Source: Centrapalus pauciflorus (lineage: Eukaryota > Streptophyta > Magnoliopsida > Asterales > Asteraceae). Taken from it: a stretch of DNA of 64,000 nt. The DNA is taken from assembly GCA_020465985.1 (NCBI GenBank), contig JAANYP010005979.1, forward strand, positions 1-64,000, read 5' to 3'. Position 1 is the stretch's first letter. Every line of letters starts with the position of its first letter. The position numbers and the translations under genes were made by a program. This document shows, in pieces, positions 55,423 through 64,000 of this stretch. The notes beneath the pieces were generated by a model. It ran no database searches. It had not been told where the DNA came from and saw nothing but the letters and a program-made list of their open reading frames with translations.

Positions 55423-56768
55423 CTGAAAATACATGCTAAAATACGTCAACAAAAATTGTTGGTGAGCTCATAGGTTTACGCGAAAAGACCAGTTGTATGG
55501 ACATTATCAGATGAGTTGAATTTATAAAATCATAAATTCCGTGTATGTATTACATAAACCATCATGCAACCGAAGCTTAATTAGAATGAGTTTGCCCTGT
55601 GCAGTATTCCCATACGTAATATCGTGTGTTGAATATATATGCACTCGCTGTTAACCGAACTGTGCTAACACGAATGGGGGACATGACTCCCAATAGATCT
55701 ATCCACAATATACTCGCGCTTACAAATAAATGCAATTAACGGTTCATGATATAAGGGCTGATGGAATCCGAACATGTAATACATATAAGAAATAAACAGT
55801 TTTGATGTCCATATAAAAACAGTGCATGTATTTCCACCCCAATAGATAGTGAAAAATAGGGGCTATGAAGACTCACCGTAAGTGCGTCGGCAAAAACGAG
55901 CGTAAAGTGCAAATTAGCGTTGTTTGATGGGTGATGAAACCGGAGGTGTTTAACCGAGTCCTAAATGATAATAAGGACTTAATATCACCAATATATGATA
56001 ATATGTATATTTATAGATTTTTATGTCTTAAATCACCCAACATTACAAGTTTATAAATAAGATTTGCTTAAAACGTCAAGTTTATATATATATAATTTTC
56101 CAGCTTTTTCGGAGGTTTTTCGGTCTACTTTGAGGCTGTTTTTGACCAAGCTCCAAAATGTTTTAGACTTTGGTTTTCTAGGACATTAAACTACTATATA
56201 CAAAGGATTTTTAGAATCAAGAACGGCCATTTTTCGAGTTGTTTAGGTTGGTGAAAAATCTCGTTAAAAACGCTATGTTGGCCATTTTTGAGCTGTCAAA
56301 CTTTCGGTTTCTCAAATAGTTTCTGGAGGTCTTAAACTTCAAAATAAATTATGAAAAATTGCAGATCTATAGTTAAGACATAGATCTAACTTTTGAGACA
56401 AGAATCAACTCATTTCGTTGAGTTATGAATTAGTTATGATTTTTCAAAGTCGATACAAATATTCTGCCGAAATTCCGTAGTTTATAAATTTACAACAATT
56501 TATGATTCTTGTTGTTTATTCAAAGACTACTTGTATATAAGTTATAAAACTTATAAAAACACATATATATCATATGTTTTCATAATATTAACACTTTTAT
56601 AATGTGTTTACATATTCATAAACATATTTAAAGAAACAACTTAAAAATAACAACTAGAAACTTATAAACTTGAGTTTTTATGAAACTTGTTGTTGTAGGT
56701 GATTATATATATTATGCAAGACTTATATAAACATAAATATAAGATGATATAAGCTAGTATTTACTTAC
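55423..56768 (-). other. Predicted leader intron in the 5' LTR of H
   Basis: In element sense the donor CCAAA|GTAAGT is at 56768 and the acceptor TGTATTTTCAG ends at 55423, followed by GTAATTAAGGCAAG, similar to the exon after the acceptor in E. 1346 bases. It starts some 200 bases after the TATA box (56973-56966). Inferred. Confidence 0.45.
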
Positions 56769-56965
56769 TTTGGGGTATTTGAAAGATGAATCCAAGTAGA
56801 AGTTGAAACTCTTGGAAGATTTCACCCAAAAACACTTGAAAATTACAAGAATATGAAAGTTGCACAATTTTGGCTTTGGCTTGAGGCCTTGGCCGGTTTT
56901 GAAGAGAGAAATGAGAGAGTGATTTTGCTTTGCAAGGTGTGAGAAATGAGGTGAAGTGGTGGTTC

Positions 56966-56973
56966 TATTTATA
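56966..56973 (-). promoter_or_regulatory. TATA box of the H 5' LTR
   Basis: Element-sense TATAAATA in CCTCTATAAATAGAACC, a near-consensus plant TATA context; identical in the 3' LTR. Confidence 0.7.
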
Positions 56974-57523
56974 GAGGAGAAAAAGGTGGTGAAATGATGA
57001 AAATAGTTGTAAAATCTTGGATGAAAGGAAAGAGGAGGATTTGATGTAGAAATGTTGAGTTAAAAATTATTTCATAGGTCCTTTGTGGTCCTTGTATGGC
57101 CGGCCTACATAGGGTATTTTTGGTGTATTTCTATTTTTTTTTTTTGTATAAAAGTATTTAGAAATGTATTCTTGTATTTCCCTTTTCTTGTAAATTCATA
57201 AATACTTTTGGATGCATTGTTTTAATTAATTGTTTTAGTCTTGCATAATTAAGGTTAAGTAATTGTATTAGTGTATGATTAGTGTCACTAATCATGATTT
57301 ATTTATGTACTTAGTTGAATTAATCCCTCATATCGTAAATTGATCGGATTAATTGATTTCCCGATTCATCGCACCGATGAATTTGATTCAAATTGAGTTG
57401 AATTTTCTAATAAGCCTTGTTAATCACTTGATTAATTTCTAATGACCATTGATTAGGCTATAATTGACTATAAAATGTAGATTAGGGTTTTGTTGCTAAC
57501 CTGGTTTAGGGCCGGATGTTACA

Positions 57524-57528
57524 TATGA
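57524..57528. repeat. Target-site duplication of element H, right copy (TATGA)
   Basis: Partner of 47095-47099. Confidence 0.93.
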
Positions 57529-58160
57529 GATATTTTTAATCAAGTTAAAACTAACATTCCCTTAATCAAAGCTATACAACAAGTCCCTTCTTACGCTAAA
57601 TTCTTAAAAGACCTTTGTACTCAGAAATGAAATTTTAAAATAACTCTTCCATAGCAAATCAACCTCACTGAACAAGTCAGTGCAGTTATTACTAGCTCAC
57701 TGCCGCCTACATTAAAAGACCCAGGATCACCCTTGATCCCGGTAACTATCAGCGATATTCAAATTAAAAAGGCACTTCTAGACTTAGGGGCAAGTGTTAA
57801 CATTCTACCTGGTAATTTATTTGAGCAACATGATCTAGGCACCCTACAGACAACAAATGTCATACTACAATTAGCAGATAGGTCCACCAAAGTACCACGG
57901 GGGATGCTATCTGATGTAATTGTTAAAGTTGAAGACTTCTATTATCCAGTAGATTTCTTAGTGTTGGATTCAGACAGTGCTTACAAAGAAAGCCAACCGG
58001 CAATTATACTAGGACGTCCCTTCTTAGCCACAATAAATGCCCAGATCAATTGCAGGACAGGTGCATTAGACATAGCATTCGGAAACCGCAAACTCCTACT
58101 TAATGTCTTTAACAACGTACCTAATGCACCATTGGTTTCAGGTGCTACATGGCCGACCTA
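57529..58160 (+). pseudogene. pol: Athila-type protease region of element G
   Basis: Continues the G polyprotein after H: IPLIKAIQQVPSYAKFLKDL, two stops (about 57627 and 57650), LTEQVSAVITSSLPPTLKDP, then an open frame with the aspartic protease: IKKALLDLGASVNILPGNLF (catalytic Asp; DLGASVN is typical of Athila/Tat), LQLADRSTKVPRGMLSDVIV, FYYPVDFLVLD and IILGRPFLATINAQINCRTG. It stops at 58159-58161, where the frame changes into the linker before RT. Confidence 0.88.
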
Positions 58161-61100
58161 GTTGATGATTTAATACAACAACAATTATCAACAATAACAT
58201 GTAAAGATCCAGTGGAGCTGCTTGTGTACTATAATGAGCATAAGCTAGATAATATGCCTGAAGCTAAGGAGTTCGAACTTGAACGTGTTCAGTCAGTGGA
58301 TTCTACTCAACCACCATGGACACATAAGATCGAGAAAGTTCCAACTGACCTTCCACCATCAGCAAAAACCATCGTTAGAGCAACCACCCAAATTAGAGTT
58401 GAAACCACTTCCGTCTCATCTCAAATACGCTTTTCTTGGCCCTGAGAGTACATTGCCCGTAATCATTGCAACAGATCTTACTGCTGCACAAGAAAAGGCC
58501 TTGTTAGACATGTTATCAAGATATAAAGAAGCGGTAGGCTGGACCATAGCAGACCTTAAGGGGATTAGCCCAACGTTGTGTATGCACAGGATCATAACTG
58601 ATCCAACAGCTAAGCCGAGTAGAGATGCTCAGAGAAGACTAAACCCTAACCTTAGAGAGGTAGTGAAGAAGGAAGTATTAAAATGGCTAGATGCTGGAAT
58701 TATCTATCCGATATCAGATAGCCAATGGGTCAGTCCCACACAGACGGTTCCAAAGAAATCTGGGATCACTGTTGTCGATACTCTTGAAGGAGAAAAGATT
58801 GTAACTTGCCCTGTAATGTATCGACTACATAAAGTTGAATGCCGCAAGCTCGTATGATCACTTCCCTCTACCGTTCATCGACCAAATAGTAGAGAAATTA
58901 GCAGGACAAAAATTCTATTGTTTTCTAGATGGCTATTCGGGGTATAACCAAATCCCAATACACCTAGAGGACCAAGATAAGACGACCTTTACTTGTCCAT
59001 ATGGCACATTCGCCTACCGAAGAATGTCATTTGGATTATGTAACGCCCCGACCACATTCCAATGATGTATGATGGCGACATTTTCAGACATGGTCGGAGG
59101 GTCTCTTGAAATCTTCATGGACGACTTTTCTATATTTGATAAGTCATTCGAAGGGTGTCTCTCTTATTTAGAAAAAGTTCTCAAGCGATGTACCGAGACC
59201 AATTTGGTATTAAGCTGGGAGAAGAGTCACTTCATGGTTAAAGAGGGAGTAGTCTTAGGACACATAGTCTCTAAAAGGGGAATGGAGGTTGATAGAGCTA
59301 AAATACAAATAATTTCATCGTTACCACCGCCTACTAATATTAAGGGAATCCGTTCATTCTTAGGACATGCAGGTTTCTATAGAAGGTTTATAAAAGACTT
59401 TAGTTCCATAACCAAACCTCTATGTAACCTTCTCCTTAAAGATGCACCATTTAACTTTGATAAGGGATGCATAGAGGCGTTTGATAAATTAAAAGTGAAG
59501 CTCACGGAGGCACCAATTCTGCAATCACCTGATTGGTCTCAGCCCTTTGAGATCATGTGCGACGCAAGTGATAACGCAGTAGGTGCCGTCCTTGGTCAAA
59601 GAGTGGATAAAATGCCTGTGGTAATATACTATGTAAGCAAAACATTCTCTGAAGCTCAAATTAATTACACAACAACTGAAAAAGAATTGCTCGCAGTAGT
59701 ATATGCGTTAGATAAATTTAGATCTTATGTTTGGGGAGCTAAGGTAATAGTGTATTCTGATCACAGTGCCTTACGACACCTCTTGGCGAAGAAAGATGCT
59801 AAGCCATGGCTAATTCGTTGGATACTGTTACTACAAGAATTTGATTTAGAAATCCGAGACAAAAAGGGCTCTGAAAATGTAGTAGCAGACCATCAATCGA
59901 GGTTGCCAGCAATCACCACTAATTTGCTGGATTCCATTCGGGACAATTTCCCAGATGAACAATTATTGTTCATCGCAAAGGTGCCTTGGTTTGCTAACAT
60001 AGTGAATTATTTTGTCACAGGGAAAATCCCAGGCCACTGGAATTCACATCAAAGTAAAGATTTATTCTCCCAAACTAAACAGTACATTTGGGAGGAGCCG
60101 GATTTGTTCAAAATAGGAGTAGATCAGATTATCCGACGATGTGTTCCAGATAATGAGCACTATGACATTTTAAATCACTGCCACTCGTATGCATGTGGAG
60201 GTCATTTTAGTGCTAAAAAGACAGGTCATCGAATCATACAAAGCGGATTCATTTGGCCGACTATCTTTAAGGACTCTTATAAGTTTGTTAAGTCATGCCT
60301 ACGATGCCAACAAACAGGAGGTATCTCAAAACGAGACCAAATGCCTATGACACCAATCCTTATTGTAGAAATTTTCGATGTATGGGGCATAGACTTCATG
60401 GGACCCTTCCCTAAGTCGTACGGTTTCGAATGTATCCTTGTGGCAGTTGATTACGTCTCTAAGTGGGTAGAAGCCGAAGCCACAAGGACTAATGACCATA
60501 AGGTAGTATGCCAATTTGTCAAACGAAACATATTTTCTCGTCATGAAATCCCTAGAACCATAATCAGTGATGGGGGTTCTCATTTCAAAAATATGTACTT
60601 TAGCCAACTACTTAAGCATTATGGAGTAACACATAACATAGCAACCCCATATCACCCAAAAACTAGTGGACAGGTAGAAGTGTCTAACAGGAAGGTTAGG
60701 CGGATACTAGAGAAAACAGTACGACCTGATAAGAAAGACTGGTCGACACAATTAGATGACGCTCTTTGGGCGTATCGTACAACGTATAAAACTCCTATCG
60801 GCATGTCTCCCTATAAGTTAGTATATGGGAAATTATGTCATCTTCCGGTTGAGCTAGAACATCGAGCCTTATGGGAAATTAAAAATGCAAATCTTAATTT
60901 CACAACTGCTGGTATAAATCGAAAACACCAACTGAACGAATTAGAAGAAATTCGCAAGGAAGCTTATGAAAGTTCTAAAATTTATATGGAAAAGACAAAA
61001 GCCTTCCACGATCGAATAATTAAACGAAAGGTGTTTAATAAAGGTGACAAAGTTTGGTTATTCAATGCACGCTTGCGGCTCTTCCCAGGCAAATTAAAAA

Positions 61101-61279
61101 AGTAGGTGGTCAGGCCCATACACAGTAACTAACGTCTACCCCCACGGTGCGGATGAAATAATAGATCAAAAAGGTGGTGAACAGTTTAAAGTGAACGGAC
61201 ACCGATTAAAATTATTTGTACAATGGGCTGATAATGAAATTATATCATCTGAGACAATGGTCTTGGAAGATATCACTTA
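58161..61279 (+). pseudogene. pol: Athila-type RT, RNase H and integrase of element G
   Basis: RT starts in a linker (58161-58440), changes frame, and shows YKEAVGWTIADLKGISPTLC and EVLKWLDAGIIYPISDSQWV. The segment before NAASSYDHFPLPFIDQ has lost bases and frame near 58817. Then come FLDGYSGYNQIPI, MSFGLCNAPTTFQ, a TGA at 59064-59066, and the catalytic FMDDFS. From 59069 a 678-codon frame holds the rest of RT, RNase H (IMCDASDNAVGAVLGQ, TTTEKELLAVVYALDKFR, YSDHSALRHLL) and integrase (His/Cys zinc motif ending CLRCQQTG; Asp in WGIDFMGPFPKS and IISDGGSHFKN; Glu in TSGQVEVSNRKVRRILEK). A frameshift near 61100 moves the last 60 residues (GPYTVTNVYPHGADE region) to another frame. Confidence 0.9.
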
Positions 61280-62581
61280 AATATTAAGAGTTCCAAAATG
61301 TCTGGCTGAAGACATTAAACTTAGCGCTTTCTGGAAGGCAATCCAGTGGGTGTGTTCCACAGAAACCCTCACGAGACTAAAACTCGTCCACTCGGGCTAC
61401 CGACGGGTTTAAAGGCTTGTTGCACGTGCTAAGTGCAATCATTTTCACCACGAAAGTGTGTTTTTACTTTTAGATATTAGAGTAGATTTTAACATGCCTT
61501 AGTTAGTTACTCCCGTAAAACACTTAGCTAAATAATGTTTCATCCTACAAAAGATTGCTATTTGTTGCATCCAACTAAGTTGGGGAAAAATTACCATCAA
61601 CGGGTACAAATCCAAAGACGAAGAATGACGAAAAAATCAAAAAATCGACAAAGGAAATCAGCGGATTGTACGGAAATTTGGTAGTTCTAGGGGGGACCAC
61701 ACACTACAAATAGCACACACGAAAATCACCTGGCAGCAGGGCAGTGCACCGGCCATCGCAGGCCTGCACCCCGCGCTACGCCTCAAGCACACTGGACGGC
61801 GCAGGGGTGCGCCTGCGCCTGCGCCCCGATGAACACATACAATTTTAAACTCTTTTTCACTCCATTTCTCTCATTTTCTCTCCAAAACTCCGAATTTTTG
61901 CCTCCTTTTTGCTCTCAAATCTTCAACAAACGCGAAATCTTGTCCAGATTACTCATCTCCTTGCTCATACTCCTCAATGTAAGTCAATATTCCTCCATTA
62001 TTCTTCTTTTCAAGCAAGAAGTACTATTTTATTTTAAACTAAGTTTCTGCCCTATTTCCACAATCTTGAAGATGAACATGTTTCAGATGCATACTATATC
62101 CTTATTTGCGTAAATACTCTTAGAATATGCACATTTCATGTTTTTATCTTTAATTTCTAATATAGGTTTTTGAAGAAATTCACACTGTCATGTGTTTAGA
62201 AATTCCATATTAGTGATATTTTCCAGATTAGGTGCACAAACTCTATGCTAAAATTAGTATGAACATGTCACTCCATCACAATTTCATGATTCGTGCTTTC
62301 AATCGTTCTAATTGTCACTCATAATCATGTAATTACCGACATGTGAATGAATCTTGCCATGCTACGTACCCTCATTTTTCATGCATATGAGACAAATCCA
62401 AAGAGAATGTTCATTACGTTGTGTTATTTACATACACTACTCTCCGCGGAACACTTCGCACTTGACATTTCGGTTATGATTATCTCACCGGTTTCTTCGG
62501 ATTCCATAGAGATTTCCACAATTATGTGCTATCTTGCGACTTTACTCGTGCTAAAATTCGTTTCTTGCTATATATGCATAG
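61280..62581 (+). other. Noncoding spacer between integrase and the post-pol ORF of G
   Basis: 1.3 kb without a supported gene. It includes a GC-rich island at 61735-61830 with repeated GCGCAGG/CCTGCGC units in otherwise AT-rich DNA, then T- and C-rich stretches (61850-61990). Confidence 0.7.
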
Positions 62582-63880
62582 ATGTCACAACAATTTTCAG
62601 GGAGTTCTCGCCGACGTATAACCCGCACCCTACGTATGCGTGTGTACATGCCCATTCCGATTAACATAGAGTATCCTTCACCCCCACCATCACCACCGGT
62701 CTCCGAACCACCCACTCACTTTTATATTGAGAAGACATTGAAAGAATATGATTTTAAGAACTTTGGAATTATAGAAAGCTTTGATCGCATAGGGTGGTCG
62801 GGTGCATTAAGAATAGAGACACCTTATGTTCACGAGACCGAGATTCATGAATAGATGACGTCTCTCATTCGTAGGGAGGGTGATGTGGAGCATGACTTTG
62901 AACTTCAGGGGCGTATCAATGGGAAAGAAGTAATAGTTTCTAGGACTGAGCTATGTGATTACTTTGACTTCGATACTGAGATACCGGTAGCAAGAGAATT
63001 CTGGACTGAATAGGATTTGTCGAGTGGCGTATTACGACATTCTGAGGGATGGGCTAAGAAACTGAGTGAGGTGTTCAACCTCACTATCGAGCAAGCCCGG
63101 GTTTACTCTAAGTACTACCGAGGTGATCTAAGGGCATGGGCAAAAGTGTTGTGGAAAATTATTGTTTTCAACATCCTACCACGATCTTCTAACACCACCG
63201 CTGTCAGGACACGAGAAGTGATACTCATTCACGCATTGATCACTGGTAAACCCGCTATCTCTCTCGCATATATAATGATGCAAACCATCTGGGATGCTAC
63301 TTTCTGGAATACCCAAATGGAAATTCCCTATGGTCGTATGCTAAGTGAGTTGTTTATTAACATGGGAGTCTTTTCTGAGGGAGCTAGTCCGCGGTTGTTA
63401 GGGCCAAATGATGTGTGGTTCACTAGACATACCATGGCTGGATTAATGTTTGAACAAGTTTCGGGAAATTATCTGATTCGGGATCCCGCTCATGGCACTG
63501 TTTCCATCATCCCTGCAGCTCGTTCTTTCTACAGGTATGACAACACCCTGGAAAAAGGAAAAGCAAGGCTTGTCGAGGAGCGTAACAATGATGGAGGACC
63601 GTCACATCCACACACTTTAGAGAAGGATGTTTTGGAGACACGAATTACGGCGATCAAAGACGCGGTCGAGGCGCTACTTGCGGCGAACAAAGCGGTCCTT
63701 ATGGAGGTTGACAAGTGTAAGCATGACTTCAACGTCCACAGGATTTCGGTGGGAGCTCACTCCCGCTGGCTCTGTAGCCTCCACTCTCGGGTGGAAGAGC
63801 TTGAGCGGGTTGTCGGCCGCCGAAGTACCCATACCACCTTCGACCGTACCTCGCACATGACTTCGCCTGACGAGGATTGA
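62582..63880 (+). pseudogene. Athila-type post-pol ORF, 433 codons with two in-frame TAGs
   Basis: A single frame from ATG 62582 (MSQQFSGSSRRRITRT) to a TGA at 63878-63880, interrupted only by TAG at 62852-62854 and 63011-63013. An N-terminal basic and Pro-rich stretch (SPPPSPPVSEPPTHF) leads to a globular region with LPRSSNTTAVRTREVILIHA, then LITGKPAISLAYIMMQTIWD, and MLSELFINMGVFSEG. A C-terminal coiled coil (ALLAANKAVLMEVDKCKHDF, LHSRVEELERVVGRR) and a Ser/Thr-rich end follow. Position after integrase matches the envelope-like ORF of Athila elements, but I see no signal peptide or clear transmembrane helix. Function unknown. Confidence 0.7.
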
Positions 63881-64000
63881 AAGCAGTTGTTCCATGTGTT
63901 TTCTACAAACAAACAATCCCTCTTTCTACTTAAACAATTTACAATTTGGTTGTGTAATTGGCCATGGGCCATAGACAAGTAAGTGATCGGTGTTTATGTT
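63881..64000 (+). other. Sequence after the G post-pol ORF
   Basis: AT-rich, no gene visible; presumably the 3' untranslated region of G leading to a 3' LTR outside the window. Confidence 0.5.

Larger units (their letters stand above)
47100..57523 (-). mobile_element. Element H: near-intact Tekay-type chromovirus with an extra 5' ORF
   Basis: A complete 10.4 kb element. LTRs of 2403 and 2404 bases are almost identical, which implies a recent insertion. In element sense: 5' LTR (57523-55120), PBS, acidic ORF (54990-54193), gag-pol in one frame (53964-50113), integrase end and chromodomain (50111-49536), polypurine tract, 3' LTR (49502-47100). The C-terminal chromodomain identifies a chromovirus, and the RT and gag sequences look Tekay/Del-like. 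The only coding lesion I found is a frameshift and stop at 50113. Confidence 0.92.
55120..57523 (-). repeat. 5' LTR of element H (2404 bp)
   Basis: Differs from the 3' LTR by a modest number of substitutions and short indels (for example in the T run near 57130 and in GAGAGAAATGAGAGAG near 56910). Confidence 0.95.
43918..64000 (+). mobile_element. Element G: Athila-type Ty3/gypsy retrotransposon (partial, hosts H)
   Basis: Order: LTR (43918-44995), PBS, gag (45226-47099), [insertion H, 47100-57523], protease, RT, RNase H and integrase to 61279, spacer, post-pol ORF (62582-63880), continuing past the window end. The PBS TGGCGCCGTTGCCGGGGA and the protease motif DLGASVN are characteristic of the Athila/Tat branch, and an ORF after integrase favours Athila. 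All genes carry stops or frameshifts. The 3' LTR is outside the window. Confidence 0.85.

Noticed and set aside
61829..62664. Phe/Leu-rich open frames after pol of G that look like membrane proteins
   Set aside because: T- and C-rich untranslated DNA gives hydrophobic translations; no ATG context and no homologue recognised, and the real ORF starts at 62582 in another frame.

Overview
This window is plant nuclear DNA made almost entirely of nested LTR retrotransposons. I see no host gene, tRNA, rRNA or CRISPR array. Primer-binding sites complementary to initiator tRNA-Met, Tekay/Del-type chromoviruses, an Athila-type Ty3/gypsy element and SIRE-like Ty1/copia elements with an extra ORF after RNase H all point to a eudicot. 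From memory, the copia gag layout (zinc knuckle, coiled coil, second knuckle), the extra ORF and the acidic ORF ahead of gag resemble proteins common in Asteraceae; that family assignment is an inference. The setting suggests gene-poor, repeat-rich heterochromatin.

Left block (1-3043, minus): the 5' part of a Tekay-like element A, with an intact gag running off the window edge, a PBS and a 2.2 kb LTR. It abuts the LTR of an old chromovirus B (3044-3283, resumed at 42959-43412, with the last codons of its pol at 43448-43483). The LTR of B was split by copia element C (plus, 3284-42958; LTRs about 0.59 kb; near-match target duplication CAATT/GAATT).

C carries two insertions. D (5290-24072, minus, duplication CTGAA) is a copia complex with three LTRs. 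Its outer LTRs match each other better than the middle one, which suggests a same-family insertion followed by recombination. E (29393-37209, plus, duplication GTTAA) is a gypsy element with 2.37 kb LTRs that keeps a damaged gag and no pol, i.e. a TR-GAG-type non-autonomous element. C resumes at 37210 with the end of RNase H, then a noncoding spacer and the post-RNase H ORF, and ends in its 3' LTR.

Right block: a truncated copia LTR F (43484-43917) is cut by an Athila-type element G (plus, 43918 to beyond the window) with LTR, PBS, gag, protease, RT/RNase H/integrase and a post-pol ORF, all mutated. Inside G sits chromovirus H (47100-57523, minus, duplication TATGA). Its LTRs are nearly identical, its gag-pol is a single 1283-codon ORF broken only near the integrase C terminus, and it has an extra acidic/coiled-coil ORF before gag. 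H is the youngest-looking and most intact element.

The signals I find most worth checking are noncoding: a conserved tandem of three hairpins between RNase H and the post-pol ORF of the copia elements, matching splice donor and acceptor sites inside the LTRs of several chromovirus families, and TTCGAA-dense tracts shared by unrelated element families. I found no convincing new host system; the novelty here is in retrotransposon architecture.
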